Shown here piece after piece: positions 52,577 to 61,732 of a DNA stretch of 64,000 nt. The DNA is from Streptomyces sp. RerS4 (GTDB lineage: Bacteria; Actinomycetota; Actinomycetes; Streptomycetales; Streptomycetaceae). The number at the start of each line of letters is the position of its first letter. The stretch's first letter is position 1. The stretch lies in assembly GCF_023515955.1 (NCBI RefSeq), contig NZ_CP097322.1, positions 2,792,001 through 2,856,000 of the forward strand. The letters run 5' to 3'. The notes beneath the pieces are model-generated. The model searched no databases. It saw nothing but the letters and a program-made list of their open reading frames with translations, and was not told the DNA's origin. The position numbers and the translations under genes are program-made.

Positions 52577-53995
52577 TCAGAAGAGCTTGCCCGGATTCAG
52601 GAGTCCGAGCGGATCGAAGGCCCGCTTGACGCCCCGCTGCATCTCCAGCCCCACCGGCCCGAGTTCGCGGGCGAGCCACTCCTTCTTCAGGACGCCGACG
52701 CCGTGTTCGCCGGTGATGGTCCCGCCGAGTTCGAGGCCCAGCGCCATGATGGCGTCGAAGGACTCCCGGGCCCGCCGCGTCTCGTCCTCGTCCGCGGGGT
52801 CGAAGCAGACGACCGGGTGGGTGTTGCCGTCCCCCGCGTGCGCGCAGACGCCGATGAGGAGGTCGTACTCCTGAGCGATCGCCGCGGTCCCGTCGAGCAT
52901 CTCGGCGAGCCGCGACCGGGGCACGCACACGTCGTCGATCATCGTCGCGGGCCGCAGGGCCTCCAGCGCGGTCAGGGACATCCGGCGGGCGCGCAGCAGC
53001 AGTTCGGACTCCGCCTCGTCCTCGGCGGGCACGACGGCGCTCGCGCCGGCGGCCGCGCACAGCTCCCCGACGGCGGCGAGTTCGGACGGCGCGTCCGGGG
53101 TGTCGAAGGCGGCCAGCAGCAGGGCCTCCGTGCTCTCGGGCAGCCCCATCCTGCCGAGCGCGTTGACGGCGCGGACGGTGGTGCGGTCCATGAGCTCCAG
53201 CAGCGAGGGCGCGAACCCGGCCTCCATGACGGCGCACACGGCCGCGCAGGCGGCGGCGACGGACGGGAACTCGGCGGCCAGCGCGAGCTGCCGGGGCGGG
53301 GCGGGCTTCAGCGCGAGGACGGCCCGTACGACCACCCCGAGGGTGCCCTCGGAACCCACGAACAGCCGGGTGAGGTCATATCCGGCGACCCCCTTGGCCG
53401 TACGGCGCCCCGTGCGCAGCAGCCGCCCGTCCGCCAGCACCACGTCGAGCCCGAGCACGTATTCGGCGGTGACCCCGTACTTGACGCAGCACAGGCCGCC
53501 CGAGGCGGTGCCGATGTTGCCGCCGATCGTGCACTGCTCCCAGCTGGAGGGGTCGGGCGGGTAGTACAGGCCCTGTTCGGCGACGGTCCGCGACAGCACG
53601 GCGTTGACGACGCCGGGCTCGACGACCGCGACGCGGTCGACGGCGGAGACCTCCAGGATCCGGTCCATCTTCACGAGGGAGAGCACGACGCACCCGTCTG
53701 AGGCGTTGGCCGCGCCCGACAGGCCCGTACGGGCGCCCTGGGGGACGACGGGGACGCGTAGGGCGGTGGCGGTGCGCAGGACGTGCTGTACGTGTTCCAC
53801 CGTCCGGGGCAGGACGACGACGGCCGGGGTGCCGGCGGCGCAGAAGCCGGCCGTGTCGCGCGCGTAGGAGGCGGTCACCTGTGGGTCGGTGAGGATGGCC
53901 GCCGCCGGCAGGCCGGTGCGCAGGCGCGCGATCAGGTCCTCGGCGAGGGAGCCGGCGGGCGCGTCGGCCAGTGCTTCGTCCACGAAGTCGTCCAT
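52577..53995 (-). CDS. FAD-linked oxidase of the GlcD/D-lactate dehydrogenase type
   Basis: 472 residues from ATG 53995. The FAD-binding domain shows TPAVVVLPRTVEHVQHVLRT, VVPQGARTGLSGAANASDGC and SWEQCTIGGNIGTASGGLCC. The substrate domain ends CAHAGDGNTHPVVCFDPADE, then GTITGEHGVGVLKKEWLARE and the family's closing FDPLGLLNPGKLF. Enzymes of this group oxidise glycolate, D-lactate or other 2-hydroxy acids at the membrane. No iron-sulfur partner is adjacent, so the electron acceptor is unknown. The gene ends 15 bases from the ssgG-like stop and converges on it. Confidence 0.92.
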   Translation of the reverse strand: MDDFVDEALADAPAGSLAEDLIARLRTGLPAAAILTDPQVTASYARDTAGFCAAGTPAVVVLPRTVEHVQHVLRTATALRVPVVPQGARTGLSGAANASDGCVVLSLVKMDRILEVSAVDRVAVVEPGVVNAVLSRTVAEQGLYYPPDPSSWEQCTIGGNIGTASGGLCCVKYGVTAEYVLGLDVVLADGRLLRTGRRTAKGVAGYDLTRLFVGSEGTLGVVVRAVLALKPAPPRQLALAAEFPSVAAACAAVCAVMEAGFAPSLLELMDRTTVRAVNALGRMGLPESTEALLLAAFDTPDAPSELAAVGELCAAAGASAVVPAEDEAESELLLRARRMSLTALEALRPATMIDDVCVPRSRLAEMLDGTAAIAQEYDLLIGVCAHAGDGNTHPVVCFDPADEDETRRARESFDAIMALGLELGGTITGEHGVGVLKKEWLARELGPVGLEMQRGVKRAFDPLGLLNPGKLF

Positions 53996-54091
53996 GGGGC
54001 CAGGGTGGCAGCCGGGGCCATCGGTGTGAACACGGCCGCGACCGGGTTCGGACACCTCGGCGAGCTCTTCATATTGACGCACAGTGAGCGC

Positions 54092-55657
54092 ATGGACGGA
54101 TTCGACGAGCAAGCGCAGCAGCCCGCGCCGCCCGTGACCTTCACCGGCCGCAAGACGGTCGTGGCGGCCGCGGTGGCGGTGGTCCTGATCGCGGGGGCCC
54201 TGCTGATCCGCCCGGCCCGTACGGGCGACGACGCGCGCGCGCCGGGCCCGAGCGAGCGGGCCGCGTCGGCGGTGGGCATGGGCGCCCCGGCGGCCGCGGT
54301 GGACGTGACGGCGCTGGTGGCGGACCGGGAGAAGTGGGTCGCCGGGCATCCGGACGACGACGCTTCGTGGGCGGTCCTCGGATCGGCGTACCTGGAACAG
54401 GCGCGGCGTACGGCCGATTCGGGCTGGTACCCGAAGGCGGAGAAGGCGCTCAAGCGGTCGCTGGAGGTCCGGCCCGCCGAGAAGGGCAACTTCGACGCGA
54501 TGACCGGGATGGGCGCCCTGGCCAACGCCCGCCGGGACTTCGGCACCGGGAAGAAGTGGGGCGAGCTGGTACGGGCCCAGGCGCCCCGGCGTTGGACCGC
54601 GTACCCGGTCCTCGTGGACGCGTACGCGGGCCTGGGCGACTACAAGGCCGCGCAGGCGACGATGGAGAAGCTGATGGAGCTCCGGCCGGGTCTGGCGGCG
54701 CACCTGAGGGCCTCGCAGGTGTACCGGGACCGGGGTTGGCGCGAGGACGCGGTGGTCGCGCTGGAGCACGCGGCGGGGGCGGCGCGTTCCCCGGCGGAGA
54801 AGGCGTACGTGCTGTTCCGGCTCGGGGAGCTGTCGTTCGAGCGCGGGGAGACGGTGGAGGCGCTGCGCCACCACGAGGCCGCGCTGCGGACGGACCCGGC
54901 GCAGGTCGAGGCCCTGGGCGGACGGGCCCGCGCGCTGGCCGGGCTGGGCCGGGGCGGGGAGGCCGTACGGGATTACCGGCTGGCGCTGGGCCGTTCCTCG
55001 GATCCGCGCCTCGCCCTGGAACTGGGCGAGCTGCTGGAGTCGTTGGGTCGGGAGGCGGAGGCCCGCGTCCCGTTCGAGCGGCTGTCGGCGATGGCGGCGC
55101 GGGGCGGGCGCGACGGGGTCGACGAGTCGGTGGTGCTGGGCCTGTACGAGGCGGACCACGGGGACCCGGCCTCGGCCGTACGACGTCTGTCGGCGGAGTG
55201 GGAGCGGCACAAGAACGTGCAGGTGGCCGATGCGTTGGGGTGGGCGCTGCACCGGACCGGGGACGACACGGCGGCGCTGGAGTACGCGAAGAAGGCCACC
55301 GAGCAGGGGCTGCGGAGCGCGGAGTTCGCCTACCACCGGGCGGTGATCGAGCGGGGTCTGGGCGAGGACGCGGAGGCCCGTCGGCACCTCCAGGAGACGC
55401 TGCGGACCAACCCCCGGTTCTCGCCGGTGCGGGCGCCGCTCGCGAAGGAGGCCCTGGAGTCGGTCGGGCAGCCGCCGCCGGGCGGCCCGGAGCACATGCA
55501 GCCGGCCACGCCGTGGACGCCGCCGGAGATGCCGATGCCGACGCCCAAGCCGAAGCCGAAGCCGGTGCAGCGGGAGAAGCCGGCGCCGGAACCGAAGCGG
55601 GAGCCCGCGCCCGCACCGCCGAAGGCGGGGGCGTCGAAGGCGCCGGCCACCGGCTGA
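54092..55657 (+). CDS. Membrane-anchored tetratricopeptide repeat protein
   Basis: 521 residues from ATG 54092. A single membrane helix (KTVVAAAVAVVLIAGALLI, ~21-39) is followed by an outside-facing array of TPR units spanning ~80-450, for example AWAVLGSAYLEQARRTADSG-like, YVLFRLGELSFERGETVEAL and VQVADALGWALHRTGDDTAA. A Pro/Lys/Glu tail (TPKPKPKPVQREKPAPEPKR) ends the protein. TPRs scaffold other proteins; a partner cannot be named. It is monocistronic and faces hppD across two hairpins. Confidence 0.85.
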   Translation: MDGFDEQAQQPAPPVTFTGRKTVVAAAVAVVLIAGALLIRPARTGDDARAPGPSERAASAVGMGAPAAAVDVTALVADREKWVAGHPDDDASWAVLGSAYLEQARRTADSGWYPKAEKALKRSLEVRPAEKGNFDAMTGMGALANARRDFGTGKKWGELVRAQAPRRWTAYPVLVDAYAGLGDYKAAQATMEKLMELRPGLAAHLRASQVYRDRGWREDAVVALEHAAGAARSPAEKAYVLFRLGELSFERGETVEALRHHEAALRTDPAQVEALGGRARALAGLGRGGEAVRDYRLALGRSSDPRLALELGELLESLGREAEARVPFERLSAMAARGGRDGVDESVVLGLYEADHGDPASAVRRLSAEWERHKNVQVADALGWALHRTGDDTAALEYAKKATEQGLRSAEFAYHRAVIERGLGEDAEARRHLQETLRTNPRFSPVRAPLAKEALESVGQPPPGGPEHMQPATPWTPPEMPMPTPKPKPKPVQREKPAPEPKREPAPAPPKAGASKAPATG

Positions 55658-55677
55658 CGGGCGGGGGGCAAGCACGC

Positions 55678-55724
55678 ACACACCGCCACCCCGGCGCCCA
55701 TCGCGGGCCGGGGTGGCGGTGTGT
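55678..55724. terminator. Terminator hairpin after the TPR gene
   Basis: ACACACCGCCACCCCGGC and its exact complement form an 18-bp stem with an 11-base loop. Confidence 0.85.
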
Positions 55725-55737
55725 CGCGCAGACCCCC

Positions 55738-55771
55738 AGGGGGTGTCCGGCGGGTCAGGGTCGGACACCCC

Positions 55772-55774
<3 letters not shown>
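55738..55774 (-). terminator. Hairpin containing the hppD stop codon
   Basis: CGGACACCCCCT and AGGGGGTGTCCG pair perfectly. On the minus strand the stop TAG opens the arm (TAGGGGGTGTC), so translation ends at the base of the stem. The same design occurs at 58242. Confidence 0.75.
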
Positions 55775-57025
<1,251 letters not shown>

Positions 57026-57056
57026 CTATGACCACCGCTGCTCCCGGGAGGTACCC

Positions 57057-57527
57057 ATGGGTATCGACGACCTCGACGGCCGACTGATCGTCCTGCTGGC
57101 CCGCGAACCCCGGATCGGGGTCCTGGAGGCCTCGCGGCGGCTCGGGGTGGCGCGCGGCACGGTGCAGGCCCGACTGGACCGGCTCCAGTCGAACGGGGTG
57201 ATCCGCGGCTTCGGCCCCCAGGTGGACCCGACGGCCCTGGGGTATCCGGTGACCGCCTTCGCCACGCTGGAGATCAAGCAGGGGCAGGGGGCCGACGTAC
57301 GGGCCCACCTGGACGGCGTACCGGAGGTGCTGGAACTGCACACCACGACGGGGCACGGGGACATGCTGTGCCGGCTGGTGGCCCGCTCGAACGCGGACCT
57401 CCAGCGGGTGATCGACCGGGTGGTGGGCTTCGAGGGGATCGTGCGGGCGTCGACGGCGATCGTGATGGAGAACCCGGTGCCGCTGCGGATCATCCCGCTG
57501 GTGGAGCAGGCGGCGTCGGACGACTGA
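57057..57527 (+). CDS. Lrp/AsnC-family transcriptional regulator (next to hppD)
   Basis: 156 residues from ATG 57057, with GGGAGGTACCC upstream. The winged helix is DDLDGRLIVLLAREPRIGVL then EASRRLGVARGTVQARLDRL, and the RAM effector domain follows (TAFATLEIKQGQGADVRAHL, LHTTTGHGDMLCRLVARSNA). Members sense amino acids or aromatic intermediates. The divergent position from hppD suggests it controls tyrosine catabolism; in the shared gap GCGCAATAG and CAGATTGCCC form a loose dyad around 56964-56992. The effector, perhaps tyrosine or its keto acid, is inferred. Confidence 0.9.
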   Translation: MGIDDLDGRLIVLLAREPRIGVLEASRRLGVARGTVQARLDRLQSNGVIRGFGPQVDPTALGYPVTAFATLEIKQGQGADVRAHLDGVPEVLELHTTTGHGDMLCRLVARSNADLQRVIDRVVGFEGIVRASTAIVMENPVPLRIIPLVEQAASDD

Positions 57528-57564
57528 CCACCGGCCCCTCCTTCGGGAGAGTTCCAAAGAAGAC

Positions 57565-57600
57565 GTTGCAAAGAATCCCTTGCATAGGGTCCTTTGCAAC
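57565..57600. promoter_or_regulatory. 36-bp interrupted palindrome before the HTH gene
   Basis: GTTGCAAAG (57565) and CTTTGCAAC (57592) are perfect nine-base arms. Inside them TCCCT-TGCAT-AGGGT makes a second dyad on nearly the same axis. It ends 14 bases before ATG 57615, so a bound protein would block the promoter. It is probably the autoregulatory operator of the HTH gene. Confidence 0.7.
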
Positions 57601-57614
57601 TCTACTGTGGAGCC

Positions 57615-58244
57615 ATGCCCGAGATCGAAAGCACCCCGGACGCCCCCGACACCCCGGACGCCGAGCAGCACGACCCCTCGGTCCACGTCCTCGACGCCCG
57701 CTCCCTGCGCGGCCTGGCCCACCCCCTGCGCATGCGCCTGCTGTCCGCCCTGCGCAAGGACGGGCCGGCCACCGCCTCCCAACTGGCGGCGGCCCTCGGG
57801 GAGTCCAGCGGCGCCACCAGCTACCACCTGCGCCAACTCGCCGCGCACGGCTTCGTCGAGGACGCGCCCGAGCACGGCAAGGGCCGCGAGCGGTGGTGGA
57901 AGGCCGCCCACGCGGGCACCCGTCTCGACGAGTCCCTGCTCCAGGACGACAGCCCCGAGACCCGGGGCGCGGCGGCCGCCTTCCGGCACGAGATCGCGAC
58001 GATCCACACGCAGGAGCTGAACACCTGGCTCGGCGACTCGTACTCCTGGCCGCAGGAGTGGCGCGGCGGCGCCTCCGACATGAGCGACTTCACCCTGCGC
58101 CTGACGCCCGCGCAGAGCCACGAGCTGATCCAGAGGATGCACGAACTGGTCAACAGCTACCGGGACGCGCCGCCGTCCGAGGACACGGAGACGGTCCGCG
58201 TCCACACGCACGCCTTCCCCCGACGCGGCAGCACCCGCCCGTAG
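57615..58244 (+). CDS. ArsR-type helix-turn-helix regulator
   Basis: 209 residues from ATG 57615, just after GGAGCC. After an acidic lead comes the winged helix: LAHPLRMRLLSALRKDGPAT then ASQLAAALGESSGATSYHLR and the wing VEDAPEHGKGRERWWKA. The C-terminal ~100 residues are helical (RHEIATIHTQELNTWLGDSY) and probably bind a ligand or mediate dimers. No Cys metal site is seen, so metal sensing is unlikely. It heads an operon with an 80-residue protein and an MFS exporter, with the palindrome upstream and a long hairpin at its stop. Confidence 0.87.
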   Translation: MPEIESTPDAPDTPDAEQHDPSVHVLDARSLRGLAHPLRMRLLSALRKDGPATASQLAAALGESSGATSYHLRQLAAHGFVEDAPEHGKGRERWWKAAHAGTRLDESLLQDDSPETRGAAAAFRHEIATIHTQELNTWLGDSYSWPQEWRGGASDMSDFTLRLTPAQSHELIQRMHELVNSYRDAPPSEDTETVRVHTHAFPRRGSTRP

Positions 58245-58324
58245 GGGGTGTCTTTCGGATCAGGCCGGGCTCGCGGTGGCCGGCACCGCGCCCTGATCCG
58301 GCCTGATCCGAAAGGCACCCCCTA
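58242..58324 (+). terminator. Long hairpin starting at the HTH gene's stop codon (terminator or attenuator)
   Basis: The 24-base arms TAGGGGGTGTCTTTCGGATC-AGGC and GCCTGATCCGAAAGGCACCC-CCTA pair with a single T-G pair around a 35-base loop. The arm begins with the stop codon TAG. Genes downstream on the same strand are cut off unless read through or re-initiated, so it may set the ratio of regulator to exporter. Confidence 0.7.
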
Positions 58325-58381
58325 GGGGCCACGTTCCGAGCGCACACCCCGCGATCTCACCTCCGCAGAAGGAGTCCTGCC

Positions 58382-58624
58382 ATGCACGCCTTCCCGCACG
58401 CCGAGATACACGCCGCCCGCACCGCCGAGTTGGCCGCCGAGGCCGCCGCCTGGCGCCTCGCCCGCCAGGCCGCCCCCTGCGCCCCCGCCGCGCCCGCCCC
58501 CTCCGCCGCGCCGTCCGCCCTGTCCGCCCTGCGCAACCGGGCCGGCGAGGCTCTGGTCCACGTGGGCATCAGGCTGATGCAGCCCGCCCACCTGCACGCC
58601 CGCCTCCAGGGGCACGCGACGTGA
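58382..58624 (+). CDS. Small Ala-rich protein in an exporter operon
   Basis: 80 residues from ATG 58382, with AGAAGGAGTCCTGCC as ribosome site. It is helical and Ala-rich with a His-bearing start (MHAFPHAEIHAARTAELAAE) and an amphipathic end (GEALVHVGIRLMQPAHLHARL). Its stop overlaps the MFS start (GTGA), indicating coupled translation. No membrane span or known motif is seen. Five or more His residues near both ends might bind metal, but that is a guess. It resembles small proteins often seen between actinobacterial regulators and MFS genes. Confidence 0.6.
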   Translation: MHAFPHAEIHAARTAELAAEAAAWRLARQAAPCAPAAPAPSAAPSALSALRNRAGEALVHVGIRLMQPAHLHARLQGHAT

Positions 58625-59916
58625 GCAGACGCCCCTTCGCGGCGCTCCTGGCGGCCAACACGATCTCGATCGCCGGGAGTTCGCTCACTCTGATCGGCGT
58701 CCCCTGGTTCGTGCTCCAGACCACGGGCAGCGCCGGACAGGCCGGGGTCGTCGCCTTCTGCGCCACCCTGCCGATCGTCATCGCGGCACTCGTCGGCGGT
58801 CCGGTCATCGACCGGATCGGCCGTCGCCGGCTCTCGGCCCTCTCCGACCTCGTCTGCGCGCTGTCCGTCGGCGCGATCCCGCTGCTGCACCACGCGGGGT
58901 TGTTGGAGTTCTGGATGCTGTGCGCGCTGATGGCCGTCGGCGGCCTCGTGCACACCCCGGGCCTGACCGCCCGCTACGTCCTGCTGCCGAGCCTCGCCGA
59001 GCACGCCGGCACCACCGTCGCGCGCGCCGCCAGCCTCTACGACGCCGTTTCGCGCGGCGCGCGGATGCTGGGGGCCGCGGTGTCCGGCGTACTGATCGCG
59101 GTCTTCGGCGCCGAAACCGTGCTGCTGTTGGACGCGGTCACCTTCGCGGCGTCCGCGCTCCTCGTCTTCGCCTTCGTGCGCGGCGTCCCGGCCGCCGAGC
59201 CCCAACCATCGGGCACGAAGGCCTCGTTCGCCTCCTACCGCACCGAACTCGCCGAGGGGTGGCGGTTCCTGACGGGCTCTCGCCTCCTGCTCGGCATCAC
59301 CGTCATGGTGATGGCGACCAACGGCCTCGACCAGGGCTGGTCCGCGGTCCTGCTGCCCGTGCACGGCGAGGAGAGCCTCGGCGGCGCCACCACCCTCGGC
59401 CTGATGGTGTCCCTGTTCGGCGGCTTCGCCCTGCTGGGCGCCCTGCTCTACGGGGCGTGGGGCGATCGGTTCTCCCGGCGGGCGGTGTTCGCGGGGGCGT
59501 TCCTCGTCTCCGGCTGCACCCGGTACGTGGTCGCCGCGTTCACCGACACGCCGCTGCCGTTGGCGGTCACGATGGCACTGGCCGGCCTGGGCGCGGGCGT
59601 GCTCAACCCGATCCTGACGACGGTCGTGTACGAAAGCGTGCCCGAGGAGATGCGCAGCCGGGTCTCCAGCGTGAGCACGGCGGGCAGCGAGCTGGCGATG
59701 CCGCTGGGCGGTCTCGCCGCCGGCCTCCTGGTCGACGGCGCCGGCCTCACCACGGCGCTGCTCCTCTTCGGCGCCGCCTACCTGGCGACGACGTTGACCC
59801 CGCTGCTCTTCCCGTCCTGGCGCGGCCTGGACGCGAAGCCGCCCCTCAGCACGACGGAACCTTCTCCCCCCGGTTCAGCGCCCGCAGCGATGTCACCGCG
59901 TCCGTCAGGGAGGTGA
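58621..59916 (+). CDS. MFS transporter (probable drug exporter)
   Basis: 431 residues from GTG 58621. Twelve hydrophobic segments run from LLAANTISIAGSSLTLIGVP through VTMALAGLGAGVLNPILTTV. The loop between helices 2 and 3 is GGPVIDRIGRRRLSALSD, the MFS motif A (GxxxDRxGRR). GAWGDRFSRRAVFAGAFLVS is its echo in the second half. It is closest in style to MFS-3-type efflux proteins. An ArsR-like regulator and a small protein precede it, so substrate-induced export is likely. The last 71 bases overlap the convergent S16 gene. Confidence 0.88.
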   Translation: MSRRPFAALLAANTISIAGSSLTLIGVPWFVLQTTGSAGQAGVVAFCATLPIVIAALVGGPVIDRIGRRRLSALSDLVCALSVGAIPLLHHAGLLEFWMLCALMAVGGLVHTPGLTARYVLLPSLAEHAGTTVARAASLYDAVSRGARMLGAAVSGVLIAVFGAETVLLLDAVTFAASALLVFAFVRGVPAAEPQPSGTKASFASYRTELAEGWRFLTGSRLLLGITVMVMATNGLDQGWSAVLLPVHGEESLGGATTLGLMVSLFGGFALLGALLYGAWGDRFSRRAVFAGAFLVSGCTRYVVAAFTDTPLPLAVTMALAGLGAGVLNPILTTVVYESVPEEMRSRVSSVSTAGSELAMPLGGLAAGLLVDGAGLTTALLLFGAAYLATTLTPLLFPSWRGLDAKPPLSTTEPSPPGSAPAAMSPRPSGR

Positions 59917-60643
59917 CGGGGATCAGCTGAAGCCCCTCGGGGAGTTCGGAGTGGGCGTCCGAGCACTCCGCCTTCGGTACGAGGAACACGCTCGCCCCAT
60001 CGCGGTGGGCGGCCTGGGTCTTCAGGGCCACGCCGCCGACCGCGCCGACCGTCCCGTCGGCGGCGATGGTTCCCGTACCGGCGATGCTGCGGCCGCCGGT
60101 GAGGTCTCCGCCGCTGCCGTCGCCGTCGAGCTTGGCGACGATGCCGAGGGAGAAGAGGAGTCCGGCGCTCGGTCCGCCGACGTCGGCGAGGTTCAGCTCG
60201 ACCTTCACGTCCTTGGGGTCCTTGTGGAGATATCCGAGGGCGGCCTGGGCGGCGTCCGACTGCGACCTGGTCATTTCCTCCAGGTTGTGTTCCTCGATCT
60301 CCCGGTCGCTTCCGCCGGACGGGTAGACGGCCTCCCTGGGCATCACCGCCCGACCGCTGTCGAACCAGTGGTCGAGGAGTTCGGGCAGCCGCACCGCGGA
60401 GGAGGGGCCCGTGGCCTGGATGGTGGTCATCCGCAGCTGACCCTTGGTCTCCCGGGTCGGGGCGCCGGCGACGACGATGACGGGCTTGCCGTCCTTCGCC
60501 CCGAGCACGTCGGCCGTGAGTCCCGGCTGCGCGATCACGAAGGGCAGCGGCGCGAGGGCGGCCACGGCGAACAGGCCGAGCAGAGGCGCGGCGCAGACGG
60601 CCAGGGCGGCGGGACGCGGCAGACGTGTGAGGCGAGAGAGCAC
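59846..60643 (-). CDS. Lon-like S16 serine protease, PDZ-less
   Basis: 265 residues from GTG 60643. A membrane anchor (ALAVCAAPLLGLFAVAALAP) comes first. The Lon-type dyad is visible: Ser159 in ADVGGPSAGLLFSLGI and Lys208 in TVGAVGGVALKTQAA, with ITGTGTI-like strand AGTGTIAADG between. Related membrane proteins (YlbL type) carry a PDZ domain before the protease; here the spacing between anchor and protease (~45-130) is short and no PDZ pattern is seen. It probably cleaves exported or membrane proteins. Its 3' end overlaps the MFS gene by 71 bases. Confidence 0.85.
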   Translation of the reverse strand: MLSRLTRLPRPAALAVCAAPLLGLFAVAALAPLPFVIAQPGLTADVLGAKDGKPVIVVAGAPTRETKGQLRMTTIQATGPSSAVRLPELLDHWFDSGRAVMPREAVYPSGGSDREIEEHNLEEMTRSQSDAAQAALGYLHKDPKDVKVELNLADVGGPSAGLLFSLGIVAKLDGDGSGGDLTGGRSIAGTGTIAADGTVGAVGGVALKTQAAHRDGASVFLVPKAECSDAHSELPEGLQLIPVTSLTDAVTSLRALNRGEKVPSC

Positions 60644-60722
60644 CCCGCCAATCTACCGACCCGCCCCGCCGGCCCGGCTCAGCCCGGTCTGCCCGTATCG
60701 GTTCGTACGGGCCCGCCCCGGC

Positions 60723-61364
60723 TCAGCGCAGGGCGTCGGCGACCTCGCGCGCCGCGTCGACCACGCGGGGGCCCACCCGTTCGGGCACGGCGTCGGCCAG
60801 CATGACCACGCCGACGCTGCCCTCCAGCCCGGTGATGCCGACGAGCGGCGCGGCGGCGCCGCTGGCGCCCGCTTCGAGTTCCCCGTGGGTCAGGGTGTAC
60901 CCGGGTTCGATGAGGGTGCCCTGACGGGCGGCCAGGATGGCCCGGCCGGCCGCGCCCCGGTCGAGCGGGTGGCGGAACCCGGCCCGGTAGGCGACGTGGT
61001 AGTCCGTCCAGGTCGGCTCGACGACGGCCACGGCGAGCGCCTCCGAGCCGTCCACGAGGGTCAGGTGCGCGGTGGCCCCTATGTCCTCGGCGAGCGAGCG
61101 CAGCGCGGGCAGCGCGGCCTCCCGTACGAGCGGGTGGACCTGACGGCCCAACCGCAGCACGCCGAGCCCGACGCGGGCCCGGCCGCCGAGGTCGCGCCGG
61201 ACCAGCGCGTGCTGTTCCAGGGTGGCGAGCAGCCGGTAGACGACGGTGCGGTTCACACCGAGACGGTTGGACAGTTCGGTGACGGTCAGACCGTGGTCGG
61301 TGTCGGCGAGCAGCTTGAGGACTCTGAGTCCTCGATCGAGCGTCTGGGAGGTCTCCGCGGTCAC
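60723..61364 (-). CDS. IclR-family transcriptional regulator
   Basis: 213 residues from GTG 61364, with GAGGGAGAGG six bases upstream. TLDRGLRVLKLLADTDHGLT then VTELSNRLGVNRTVVYRLLA is the winged helix. The effector domain includes GRQVHPLVREAALPALRSLA, YRAGFRHPLDRGAAGRAIL and the ligand-site end GITGLEGSVGVVML. IclR members control aromatic, glyoxylate or sugar catabolism. No target operon is adjacent. It is slightly shorter than the usual ~250 residues because the N-terminal lead is minimal. Confidence 0.88.
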   Translation of the reverse strand: MTAETSQTLDRGLRVLKLLADTDHGLTVTELSNRLGVNRTVVYRLLATLEQHALVRRDLGGRARVGLGVLRLGRQVHPLVREAALPALRSLAEDIGATAHLTLVDGSEALAVAVVEPTWTDYHVAYRAGFRHPLDRGAAGRAILAARQGTLIEPGYTLTHGELEAGASGAAAPLVGITGLEGSVGVVMLADAVPERVGPRVVDAAREVADALR

Positions 61365-61732
61365 GACGCCTCTCCCTCTGTGTCGGTGGGCGGCGGTGAC
61401 TCTCGGGGCGGAGCGCTGCCGGTCCCTCGGCGACGCACGGAGAGGCCGCCGGTAGCGGCCATGGCACCGGCTGCGCTCCCGCGGCGGCGCTGCCACGGGG
61501 CGTTCGATGCGGGGACAGTAGCGAGCGGGTCCGCTCAGCGGAAGGCCTCGTCCAGAATCCGGGCGCCTACTACCGGTTTGTGCCTTTTTCCGTTCGCACC
61601 TGTGCCAATTCGTAATGTCGAGACGCCAAAAACCGCTTTACGAGCCCCTTACTCTGATCGTGTTCAAAAAAGATGTTGGGGGTGGGCTGGAAGGCGACAG
61701 GCCTTGAGCTCACGTAGGGGAAAGAAGCAAGA
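61365..61732. other. 368-bp gap: leaders of iclR-type gene and LAETG gene
   Basis: No gene is seen. The half nearest the LAETG gene is AT-richer (61575-61680, TTTGTGCCTTTTTCCG, CGCCAAAAACCGCTTTACG, GTTCAAAAAAGATG) and probably carries its promoter with a leader of 60-100 bases. No riboswitch pattern was recognised. Confidence 0.45.

Noticed and set aside
53996..55768. N-terminal extension making the GlcD-like oxidase 1063 residues
   Set aside because: The extension is the Arg/Pro shadow of the TPR gene; ATG 53995 starts the normal FAD-oxidase length.
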